Below, piece after piece: positions 7,852-14,710 of a stretch of 37,681 nucleotides of DNA. Source of the DNA: Tenericutes bacterium ADurb.BinA155. GTDB lineage: Bacteria; Bacillota_I; Bacilli_A; RFN20; CAG-826. The position numbers and the translations under genes are program-made. The notes under the pieces were generated by a model. It did no database searches. It was not told the DNA's origin and saw only the letters and a program-made list of their open reading frames with translations. The first letter of the stretch is position 1. The number at the start of each line of letters is the position of its first letter. The stretch spans positions 1-37,681 of the forward strand of contig MVZL01000001.1 in assembly GCA_002068375.1 (NCBI GenBank). The letters run 5' to 3'.

Positions 7852-8807
7852 AGGCTTTGCACCCAGTCGAGAATCGCTTTTTCGTAACCGGCTTCGTCGT
7901 TGATCTTCAGGTGGCTATGGGCGCCTTTTGGGAACCAAACGATCTTTTTGTTCTTGGCCGCTAACTGGTCGAAAAGGATTTTGGTTTTATCGGGCCGAGA
8001 ATAGGTGTCTTTCTCCCCGGCGAGCAAAAGAGTGGGGGCGTGGATCGATTTCACGGCATTCAAGGGGTTCTGGCGTTTGATGTCCACCCCGGTCTTATGT
8101 TTGATGATCACCCGCATGCAATCGAGGACCGGCCAAACCGGATGGCCCCCTTCGGAGAGGTGATTCTTAAATTGCTCATAAAAGGAAACGAAGAGGCCAT
8201 CGAGGACGATGGTCTTCACAAAGGACGGGGCTTTATCGCTCCCCATGAGAAGCGCGATCGAACCGCCGCCGATGCAGACGCCATGGAAGATGATGTTCTT
8301 GTTGCCGAGCTTATCGTGGGCGTAGTTCGCGAAGGCCAACGCGTCATCTTGTTCGCCGATCCCGCAATAGGAAAGCTCGCCGGTGCTAAGACCATGGGCC
8401 CGCGGGTCAAAGACCAGGATGTTGTAACCGGCCTTCCGGTAGGGTTCCGCGAAATAAAGCGAATAGATTCCGGTTTCGTTCCGACCCGGAATGAGAATCA
8501 CGCAGGTATCGGATTTGAAGTCGTAATAGTCTCCGACCAAATCGTAGCCATCCGATTGAAGATGAAACGAAGAATGATATTGGACGTAACGGTCCCGCCA
8601 CGCATTCGCGATCGTCCACATTTGGACTTGTTCGATGTTCTTTGGATCCGAACACACCCGGCCCCATTTGTCCTTTTTGCCTTTTTCTCGGGTCAGGACC
8701 TTCTTATAAATAAAATGCGAGGCGATGAAACCGAACGCATACATATTCAAAATGAAGAAGACCCCAAGGCCGGCGAGAATGATTCCTGTTAATAGCCAAT
8801 CGTTCAT
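7848..8807 (-). CDS. Membrane-anchored alpha/beta hydrolase with Cys nucleophile
   Basis: 319 residues. Residues 5-35 form one N-terminal membrane helix, then the catalytic domain probably faces outwards. The oxyanion region is LIPGRNETG (105-113) and the nucleophile elbow is G176-V-C178-I-G180, where most relatives of this kind have Ser. The codon is a clear TGC. The acid is probably D267 (GEKD) and the base H297 or H299 (GAHSH). Related membrane-anchored hydrolases in Bacilli are annotated as esterases or peptidases of unknown substrate. Cys nucleophiles are known in dienelactone hydrolase. It is the first gene of a two-gene unit with the deacetylase. The upstream ATG at 8807 has no clear Shine-Dalgarno. 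Confidence 0.78.
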   Translation of the reverse strand: MNDWLLTGIILAGLGVFFILNMYAFGFIASHFIYKKVLTREKGKKDKWGRVCSDPKNIEQVQMWTIANAWRDRYVQYHSSFHLQSDGYDLVGDYYDFKSDTCVILIPGRNETGIYSLYFAEPYRKAGYNILVFDPRAHGLSTGELSYCGIGEQDDALAFANYAHDKLGNKNIIFHGVCIGGGSIALLMGSDKAPSFVKTIVLDGLFVSFYEQFKNHLSEGGHPVWPVLDCMRVIIKHKTGVDIKRQNPLNAVKSIHAPTLLLAGEKDTYSRPDKTKILFDQLAAKNKKIVWFPKGAHSHLKINDEAGYEKAILDWVQSL

Positions 8808-8832
8808 GGGTTTCTTGAAACTGCCGTGAGAT

Positions 8833-8838
8833 ATTGTA
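8833..8838 (-). promoter_or_regulatory. -10 hexamer TACAAT for the hydrolase-deacetylase unit
   Basis: On the minus strand TACAAT in AGGGTACAATATC stands 25 bases before the ATG at 8807. It lies back to back with the degV promoter in a 92 bp divergent region. Confidence 0.5.
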
Positions 8839-8859
8839 CCCTAAGGAACCTTTTAGGTG

Positions 8860-8868
8860 TGCTAAAAT
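8860..8868 (+). promoter_or_regulatory. Extended -10 (TGCTAAAAT) of degV
   Basis: TG-C-TAAAAT lies 31 bases before the ATG at 8900; the leader contains CGAAAGGA as ribosome site. Confidence 0.5.
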
Positions 8869-8899
8869 TGTTCCGTCTAATTCCCGAAAGGATTCTTTT

Positions 8900-9832
8900 A
8901 TGGAAAAATTCGCCATTATCTCCGACAACGCCTGCGACCTCGACAAAGCCCTTCGCGATCGTTTTGGGGTCGATGATCTGATCGTCGGCACCGTGACCTT
9001 CCCCGATGGCCACACCGAGAAGAGCGACGTCGATTGGTCCAAGCATGATCCGGACGAGTACTTCAAATCGATGTCCGATAAGAAGCACATCTACAAGTCC
9101 GCCGCCGCGAACGTCGCCGAAATCACCGAGGTTTTTGAAAAACAGGTGAAGGCAGGCCGTCCGGTCTTAGCCATCGTCCTATCCGCCGCCTTAAGTGGAA
9201 CCTACAATTTCTGCTTAAAAGCCGCTGAAGCCGTGAGCGCCAAATATCCCTCGGCCCGGATTAAGGTCGTCGATTCGCAGCGTTATAGCACTTCCTTAGG
9301 CTCGCTCGTCGCCTATGCTTGCCAGCTCCGCGAACAAGGCAAGCCCTTCGAAGAAGTCGCTGCTTGGGTTGAAGCCAATAAGAACTGCTTCCACCAGATG
9401 GGGGTCATGGATGACCTCTTCTTCCTCTCAAGGACGGGCCGGATCTCGAAGGCCAAAGCCTTCATGGGAAACCTCGTCGGCGTGAAGCCGATGGCGGATT
9501 TTAACGGCCATGGCTTAAGCGAAGTCATCGCCAAGGTCAAAGGCTTAAAGAATGCGTTTCAAGTCACGATCGATTACATGAAGAAAACGATCGTCGATCC
9601 CGATCAGCAGATCATCTTCATTGCTCAAAGTTACCGGAAAGAACCGGTCAAGGTTCTCGAGCAGATGGTCCGCGATCAGATCCATCCGAAAGAGATCATC
9701 GTCACCCCGGTCGATATGTCCTCGGGCGCGAATATCGGACCCGGCTTAATGGCTTGCTTCTATTTCGGCAAACAAATCTCCCCCGACTTGGTCGAGGAAA
9801 AAGCCATCATGGCTGAGCTGACAGGCAAATGA
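8900..9832 (+). CDS. DegV family fatty-acid-binding protein (FakB-like)
   Basis: 310 residues, full length for DegV. The start MEKFAIISDNACD is chosen for the AAAGGA ribosome site. The family motif SAALSGTYN (95-103) and the SRTGRISKAKAFMGNLVGVKP stretch with the conserved Arg are present. FakB proteins hold a free fatty acid while FakA phosphorylates it to acyl-phosphate, and a FakA gene follows 137 bp downstream, which supports that role. The usual TSQPS motif near residue 66 is replaced by KSAAAN, so lipid head contacts may differ. It has its own promoter and a strong terminator before fakA, so the two are not in one simple operon. Ends with a genuine TGA. Confidence 0.88.
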   Translation: MEKFAIISDNACDLDKALRDRFGVDDLIVGTVTFPDGHTEKSDVDWSKHDPDEYFKSMSDKKHIYKSAAANVAEITEVFEKQVKAGRPVLAIVLSAALSGTYNFCLKAAEAVSAKYPSARIKVVDSQRYSTSLGSLVAYACQLREQGKPFEEVAAWVEANKNCFHQMGVMDDLFFLSRTGRISKAKAFMGNLVGVKPMADFNGHGLSEVIAKVKGLKNAFQVTIDYMKKTIVDPDQQIIFIAQSYRKEPVKVLEQMVRDQIHPKEIIVTPVDMSSGANIGPGLMACFYFGKQISPDLVEEKAIMAELTGK

Positions 9833-9838
9833 AAGTGA

Positions 9839-9874
9839 CGGAAGCGGAAAGCAAAAATCCGCTTCCGTTTTCTT
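9839..9874 (+). terminator. Rho-independent terminator after degV
   Basis: CGGAAGCGGA (9839-9848) pairs perfectly with TCCGCTTCCG (9858-9867), nine-base loop, then TTTTCTT. Confidence 0.93.
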
Positions 9875-9880
9875 GCTCTT

Positions 9881-9897
9881 TGAGTCTTAAGGACTCA
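9881..9897. repeat. Inverted repeat upstream of the fakA promoter
   Basis: TGAGTC and GACTCA flank TTAAG, a 17-base dyad ending 16 bases before the -35. It is placed like a regulator site. A second dyad, TCCCC-TTGC-GGGGA (9922-9935), fills the promoter spacer. Confidence 0.4.
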
Positions 9898-9913
9898 GGG
9901 CAAGTCTTTGCGG

Positions 9914-9942
9914 TTGTCCTTTCCCCTTGCGGGGATTACAAT
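9914..9942 (+). promoter_or_regulatory. Promoter of the fakA-plsX-glycan unit
   Basis: TTGTCC (9914-9919), exactly 17 bases, then TACAAT (9937-9942), the best two-box promoter in the window. The ATG follows 27 bases after the -10. The spacer contains a TCCCC/GGGGA dyad. Confidence 0.75.
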
Positions 9943-9969
9943 CTCTAAGTCTATTAACGGAACCCCCTT

Positions 9970-11637
9970 ATGAATAGTATTGACGGCACAATGTTCAAGG
10001 CGATGGTGACCAATGGTTACCGCGATTTGAAGAGCCACTATAAGCACGTAAATGAGTTGAATGTTTTCCCAGTCCCCGATGGCGACACCGGCACCAACAT
10101 GGGTCTCACCGTGAATGGTGGGATCGATGCTTTAAAGAACGTGAATTCCTCGTCCTTACAAGAAGTCGCGGAAGCGATCGGACGAGGAATGCTTCTCTCC
10201 GCTCGCGGCAACTCGGGCGTGATTCTTTCCCAGTTCTTCGCTGGCCTAGCGGATGGACTCAAAGGTTTTGACGAAGCGACGGTTCCCCAATTCGCCCAAG
10301 CGATGGAGAATGGCGTTAAATCCGCCTATGCGGTCGTGGTGAAACCGGTCGAAGGCACGATTCTCACCGTGATGAGGGAAGGGGTCGATTATGCGTTCAA
10401 TAACGCCGACTTCCAAACCTCCTTCTCCGATTACTTCACCAATCTCGTTCAGAAAATGAAGGAGTCGCTCGAAAAGACGCCGGAACTCTTGCCGATTCTG
10501 AAAGAAGCGGGCGTGATCGATAGCGGGGGCGCCGGCCTCGTCTATATCATCGAAGGGATGGCCCAAGCGATCGGCGGACGGATCATCGAGGATGTCTCTT
10601 TCGATTTCAATGTCCCCGCTCCCCAGGATGTTTCGATGGCTTTCAACGCCGATAGCGTCCTCGACTATGGCTATTGCACCGAGTTCATCATGCAACTCTC
10701 CAATAGCAAGCAAGGCCCCGAAAAGTTCGTCTTAAAAGATTTGATTGCCTACTACGAATCCATCGGAGGCGAATCGATCGTCGCCGTGCAAAAGGATACG
10801 GTCGTGAAGGTTCACGTCCACATCAAGCATCCGGATCAAGTGATCGCCTATGCCCAACAGTTTGGCGAATTCGTTACCTTCAAAATGGAGAATATGGCGT
10901 TGCAACATAACGAGACCCTCATTGATAAATCCCGGTATATCGCGACCCAAGTTCAACCGAGCAAACCCCATACCAAACTCGCCTGCGTGGCGGTGGTCCC
11001 CAGTGAGTCTCTTGTTTCGCAGTTCAAAGATTATGGCGCGACGATCGTGATCAATGCCGGCGAAAAGAACAATCCGGGCGCGGATGATTTCCTCTCGGCC
11101 TATAAAGATGCCGCCGCGGATGACATCATCGTCTTACCCGATAACGGCAATAGCTTATTGGCCGCCCATCAAGCCGCGAAGCTTTTTGGCGAGGATCACG
11201 TTCACATCATCGAGACCAAAAACTTAGGCGAAGGTTACGCCGCGGTTTCGATCATGGATCTGGCCGACCTCGGCCTTGAAGATAACATTCAGCGGATGGA
11301 AAAGGCCGTTAATAATGTCACGACCCTCTTGTTTTCAAAGGCGATCCGCGATTCCTCCTATGATGGGATCAGCATCGCGAAGAACGACTACGTCGGGATT
11401 TTGAATGATCAAATCGAAGCGGCGGAACCGACGATCATCGAAGCGATGAAGACCCTCTTTAAGAAGACGAAGGCGCTCAACGATAAAGAGGTCATCACCT
11501 TCTTCTATGGCTCTGAATTATCCGAAGAGGATCGGGCCGCAGTACAGGATTACATCAGCAGCACCTATCCCTTATTGGAGATTTATGAAATCGATGGTCA
11601 GCAAGCCATCTATGATTTGATTGCCACCTTGGAGTGA
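9970..11637 (+). CDS. fakA: Fatty acid kinase FakA (DhaL-type ATP-binding domain plus C-terminal domain)
   Basis: 555 residues, normal for FakA. Residues 1-200 are the DhaL domain: NVFPVPDGDTGTNM (31-44) supplies the Mg-binding aspartates, with ARGNSGVILSQFFAGL and DSGGAGLVYIIEGM as further ATP-site motifs. The middle and C-terminal parts match the DAK phosphatase-like region of YloV/FakA. The enzyme phosphorylates FakB-bound fatty acid to acyl-phosphate for glycerol-3-phosphate acylation. It heads a long unit; plsX, which makes the same acyl-phosphate from acyl-ACP, starts 7 bp after the TGA, so both routes to acyl-phosphate are co-expressed. The gene is preceded by a good promoter with dyads that may mark control. 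Confidence 0.92.
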   Translation: MNSIDGTMFKAMVTNGYRDLKSHYKHVNELNVFPVPDGDTGTNMGLTVNGGIDALKNVNSSSLQEVAEAIGRGMLLSARGNSGVILSQFFAGLADGLKGFDEATVPQFAQAMENGVKSAYAVVVKPVEGTILTVMREGVDYAFNNADFQTSFSDYFTNLVQKMKESLEKTPELLPILKEAGVIDSGGAGLVYIIEGMAQAIGGRIIEDVSFDFNVPAPQDVSMAFNADSVLDYGYCTEFIMQLSNSKQGPEKFVLKDLIAYYESIGGESIVAVQKDTVVKVHVHIKHPDQVIAYAQQFGEFVTFKMENMALQHNETLIDKSRYIATQVQPSKPHTKLACVAVVPSESLVSQFKDYGATIVINAGEKNNPGADDFLSAYKDAAADDIIVLPDNGNSLLAAHQAAKLFGEDHVHIIETKNLGEGYAAVSIMDLADLGLEDNIQRMEKAVNNVTTLLFSKAIRDSSYDGISIAKNDYVGILNDQIEAAEPTIIEAMKTLFKKTKALNDKEVITFFYGSELSEEDRAAVQDYISSTYPLLEIYEIDGQQAIYDLIATLE

Positions 11638-11644
11638 ACAAACT

Positions 11645-12655
11645 ATGAAAAAAATCGTGGTCGACATCTACGGCGGGGACAATGGTCCCGAAGTCGTGAT
11701 TGATGGTGCTTTAAGCGTTTTAGCGGAACGGAAAGATTTGATTCTGGTCTTCGCGGGCGAGAAGGAACTCGTGAGCGCACTGGTCCAAGAAAAAGGCGCG
11801 GACGCTTCGAGAGTCGAGTATCTCGATACCAAAACCTTCGTCACGAACCATGATGATCCCCGCGATATTTTCCATGGCTATAACGGAACCTCGCTGGTGC
11901 TAGCCTTAGAAGCTTGCAAGAACGATCCGGCGGTGGTGGGAATGCTTTCTTGCGGCTCCACCGGAGCAATCTTACTAGGTTCGATTTTCCGGATGGGCTT
12001 GCTTCCGGGAGTTAAACACCCTTGCTTAGCTTGTTCGCTTCCGACCATTCAAAATGGTGGCCATGTGATTCTCCTAGATTGCGGAGCTTGCTTAGATTCC
12101 ACCCCCGAAGAGCTAGTGGACTTTGCGATTTTCGGCAATGCCTACGCCGAAGCTGCCTATGGGATTAAGAACCCGCGGGTTGGGCTTCTTAATGTCGGAA
12201 GCGAAGAAGGCAAAGGCAACCAGCTGGCCAAAGCCGCTTATCCTTTGCTCAAAGCCCTGCCGATCAACTTTACTGGCAATATGGAAGGCAATGACCTCCT
12301 CATGGGGAACTTCGATGTGTGCGTGACCGACGGTTTCGCCGGGAACGTGATGCTCAAAAACGCGGAAGCGGTGGCGTTAACCACCCGGGGGATCGCTCTC
12401 CGGATGGCCGACAAATATAGTTCGGTTGAAGCGAAGTCGGCTTTAAAGACTTTCGGCACGATCGTCTATACCAATTTCGCCTATAACGATTTGGGTTGCT
12501 CGATCCTTTTAGGCCCGAGCAAGATTGTGGCGAAGCCTCATGGCAAGGCCAGCGAGAAGACGATCGTCTCTTCGCTCCATCAGCTCCTTTCCTTGGGCGA
12601 TGGCAATTTAATTTCGAAACTGGCAGAACGCTTTAAAAAGAAGGAGAACAAGTAA
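11645..12655 (+). CDS. plsX: Phosphate acyltransferase PlsX
   Basis: 336 residues. Landmarks are VVDIYGGDNGP at the N-terminus (usual D-x-x-GGD-x-P), CGSTGAILLGSIF, LLDCGACLD, GLLNVGSEEGKGN, and GNMEGNDLL with DVCVTDGFAGNVMLK. PlsX converts acyl-ACP and phosphate into acyl-phosphate at the membrane surface, the first step of the PlsX/PlsY route. The ATG at 11645 is used because TTGGAG lies about 11 bases upstream, overlapping the end of fakA; an upstream in-frame start inside fakA has no ribosome site. Cysteines are frequent in the middle region. PlsY is not in the window; the PlsC-like acyltransferase at 6135 may complete the pathway. Confidence 0.93.
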   Translation: MKKIVVDIYGGDNGPEVVIDGALSVLAERKDLILVFAGEKELVSALVQEKGADASRVEYLDTKTFVTNHDDPRDIFHGYNGTSLVLALEACKNDPAVVGMLSCGSTGAILLGSIFRMGLLPGVKHPCLACSLPTIQNGGHVILLDCGACLDSTPEELVDFAIFGNAYAEAAYGIKNPRVGLLNVGSEEGKGNQLAKAAYPLLKALPINFTGNMEGNDLLMGNFDVCVTDGFAGNVMLKNAEAVALTTRGIALRMADKYSSVEAKSALKTFGTIVYTNFAYNDLGCSILLGPSKIVAKPHGKASEKTIVSSLHQLLSLGDGNLISKLAERFKKKENK

Positions 12656-12657
12656 CC

Positions 12658-13059
12658 ATGGACGAGGAAAAGAAAGACGTTGTCGAAGTGAAGGCCGCAG
12701 AAAAAAAGGACGAAGGAACGGAAACGAAAAGCAACCCGGATCCTGCCCACGACCATCATCAAGCGATTCATGGTTTTGGCGTTGCGCAGCATTGGCTCTT
12801 TGTGCCGGGCATTATCTTAAGCGCGGCGAGCCTCACTTTAGCGATTCTCTTTGCCATTCTCCTTAGCGTGGGGACCTCGAACAGTTGGAGCGCCAATCTT
12901 TTGAGTTTCTTCCGCGCCTCAAAAGAACTCAATAACTATTGCTTTGGTTTATTCAGCCAAGCCCTCATTGGAGGAATCGTTTGCCGTTGCCTCTTGCACC
13001 ATTTCAAATCGGATGATCCGAATTGGAAGGACAAGGTTGACGACTACACCGCCTATTAA
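12658..13059 (+). CDS. Small membrane protein with charged N-tail and His-rich segment (unknown)
   Basis: 133 residues, no family recognised. Residues 1-29 are rich in Lys and Glu. Residues 31-45 hold five histidines (H31, H33, H34, H38, H45), a possible metal-binding patch just before the membrane. Two hydrophobic segments follow, about 47-70 and 92-110, and the tail is acidic (SDDPNWKDKVDDYTAY). The ribosome site AAGGAGAAC overlaps the plsX end and the gene starts 2 bp after the plsX stop; the ABC ATPase starts 2 bp after it. This tight packing shows it belongs to the unit. A role as a small membrane partner of the lone ATPase is possible but unproven. Confidence 0.8.
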   Translation: MDEEKKDVVEVKAAEKKDEGTETKSNPDPAHDHHQAIHGFGVAQHWLFVPGIILSAASLTLAILFAILLSVGTSNSWSANLLSFFRASKELNNYCFGLFSQALIGGIVCRCLLHHFKSDDPNWKDKVDDYTAY

Positions 13060-13061
13060 CT

Positions 13062-13766
13062 ATGGCCGACATCGTCGTGAAAGATCTCTGCAAGGTTTAT
13101 AACCCTGGACTCCAGAATGAGGTCCGGGCTCTTTCCGATGTCTCCTTCACAATCCCCCAAGGGGAGCTTGTGGTGATTCTAGGGGCCTCAGGAGCGGGCA
13201 AATCCACGTTGCTCAATATTCTCGGGGGAATGGACTCTGCAACCTCGGGCCAGTACCTCGTGAATGACCAAGATGTCGTCGCGTATAACGCCAAAGAACT
13301 GAGCCAATTCCGCCGCAAGGATATCGGCTTTGTCTTCCAGTTTTATAACCTGATGCCTAATCTCACCGCCGAAGAGAACGTTCTCCTCGCGGCTTCGGTC
13401 GTGGATTCGCCCTTCGACTCCAAGAAGATCCTCGAAGACGTGGGCTTGGCCCAGCGGGTTGATAATTTCCCTTCGCAGCTTTCGGGCGGCGAGCAACAAC
13501 GGGTCGCGATTGCGCGAGCCCTTGTGAAGAACCCGGAGCTTCTCCTTTGCGACGAACCGACCGGGGCCCTCGATAGCAAAACCGGGGCGGCCATCATTAA
13601 GCTTTTAACCAATGTCGCTTCCACTTATAAGAAGACCGTCATCATCGTGACCCATAACTCGAAGATCGCCGATATCGCGGATCGCTTGCTTCGGATCCAA
13701 GATGGCAAAATCATTTTGGACGAAATGAACTCTGCTCCCAAAAAGCCCGAAGAAATCGTTTGGTGA
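13062..13766 (+). CDS. ABC transporter ATP-binding protein (MacB/LolD/BceA type) without a permease nearby
   Basis: 234 residues, a complete ATPase. Walker A is G41-ASGAGKST, Q-loop Q93, signature LSGGEQQR (140-147), Walker [14 protein letters not shown] with D164-E165, and H-loop H198 (VTHNS). The sequence style fits the group that works with FtsX-fold permeases in lipoprotein release or peptide resistance. No FtsX-like permease is present in this unit; neighbours are a small membrane protein before it and a GT-D-like protein 4 bp after it. Partners could be the polytopic protein at 14711 or a permease elsewhere. The substrate cannot be stated. Confidence 0.9.
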   Translation: MADIVVKDLCKVYNPGLQNEVRALSDVSFTIPQGELVVILGASGAGKSTLLNILGGMDSATSGQYLVNDQDVVAYNAKELSQFRRKDIGFVFQFYNLMPNLTAEENVLLAASVVDSPFDSKKILEDVGLAQRVDNFPSQLSGGEQQRVAIARALVKNPELLLCDEPTGALDSKTGAAIIKLLTNVASTYKKTVIIVTHNSKIADIADRLLRIQDGKIILDEMNSAPKKPEEIVW

Positions 13767-13769
13767 ATT

Positions 13770-14708
13770 ATGAGCAAAGAACGCTGCACCTATGACCTCT
13801 ATTTCTTGAAGAACGTTCCAGGGGCGCTCCGCTATAAGTTGGCCCATAAGATGAAAAACTGCACCCGTTTCCGCGGGCAAAAAGGGATCAGCCTCGATTA
13901 TAGCAATGAGGTTCTCCGTTCTTTCATCAGGGCTGGCAAGCCCTTCGCCGCGATCCACTTTGGCGGGACTGAGCTTGGGGCGATCAATAACTATGAGAAG
14001 GTTCGGCTCGGTTATCGCAAGAACTTCAAAGATTCCGTGAAATATTCGATGAAGAATAACGCCGGTTTCTACCCGGCGGATGATATCCATCTCCGCCACT
14101 ATGGCGAGACGTGGTTAAAGGAATGCGCGAACGCGGATATCTTGGGAATCATGGGTCTCCATATGGAAGACTATTTCCAAAAGAAGTATTTGCCCAAAGC
14201 CAAAATCATCCAATACGAAGGAATGGAACCGCTCCGGGGCAATTGGACCGAACTCTTAAAAGGCAAGAAGGTTCTCGTCATTTCTCCTTTCACCGCCGAG
14301 ATCGAAGCCCAATATCAAAAACGGGAGAAGCTTTTCCTCGATCAGCCTTCGATTCTCCCGGAATTCGAATTAAAGGTTCTGACTTCGCCCCTCACCTTAG
14401 GGGATGAGAAGCCGGTCCTTCCGACGTTCTTTGATGGCCTTGATCAGATGAAAGAAGCGATCCGTGGCATCGATTTTGATATCGCTTTGGTCGGGTGTGG
14501 GGCTTATACCGCCTTCCTTTGCTGCTTCATTAAGTCGATTGGAAAGATGGCGATTGAGACCGGCGGAGCGACCCCGACCTTATTTGGGATCATGGGAAAA
14601 CGCTGGGAAAAACGGGAGCATGTGGCAAAACACGTGAACTCCGACTGGATTAGACCGTATAATAAAGCCGCTGGTTTCGATAAGATCGAAGGCGGGGCCT
14701 ATTGGTAA
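13770..14708 (+). CDS. Putative GT-D-fold glycosyltransferase-like protein
   Basis: 312 residues, soluble. I recognise the overall pattern of a family often annotated hypothetical or GT-D fold: an early AGKPFAAIHFGGTEL block (55-69; relatives have RFG-x-x-E, here H63-F-G-G-T-E68), a middle KGKKVLVISPFTAEIEAQ, a late FDIALVGCGAYTAFLCCFIKS, ETGGATPTLFGIMGKRWEK and the closing IEGGAYW. GT-D proteins transfer sugars from nucleotide sugars in protein or polysaccharide glycosylation; activity here is inferred from similarity only. It overlaps no neighbour but lies 4 bp after the ATPase and 2 bp before the polytopic protein, so it is part of the same unit and supports a glycan-related role. Confidence 0.65.
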   Translation: MSKERCTYDLYFLKNVPGALRYKLAHKMKNCTRFRGQKGISLDYSNEVLRSFIRAGKPFAAIHFGGTELGAINNYEKVRLGYRKNFKDSVKYSMKNNAGFYPADDIHLRHYGETWLKECANADILGIMGLHMEDYFQKKYLPKAKIIQYEGMEPLRGNWTELLKGKKVLVISPFTAEIEAQYQKREKLFLDQPSILPEFELKVLTSPLTLGDEKPVLPTFFDGLDQMKEAIRGIDFDIALVGCGAYTAFLCCFIKSIGKMAIETGGATPTLFGIMGKRWEKREHVAKHVNSDWIRPYNKAAGFDKIEGGAYW

Positions 14709-14710
14709 AC

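Noticed and set aside
8040..8792. Long plus-strand open frame of about 250 codons opposite the alpha/beta hydrolase gene
   Set aside because: It mirrors the hydrolase codons, has no ribosome site and no recognisable motif; the minus-strand frame shows the hydrolase triad.
10246..10713. Minus-strand open frame opposite fakA
   Set aside because: Its composition is the complement of fakA codons and it has no ribosome site; fakA motifs are clear on the plus strand.
9820..11640. Possible Mycoplasma-type code with TGA as Trp
   Set aside because: degV, fakA and the ABC ATPase end at TGA exactly where the families end, and Trp is written TGG throughout.
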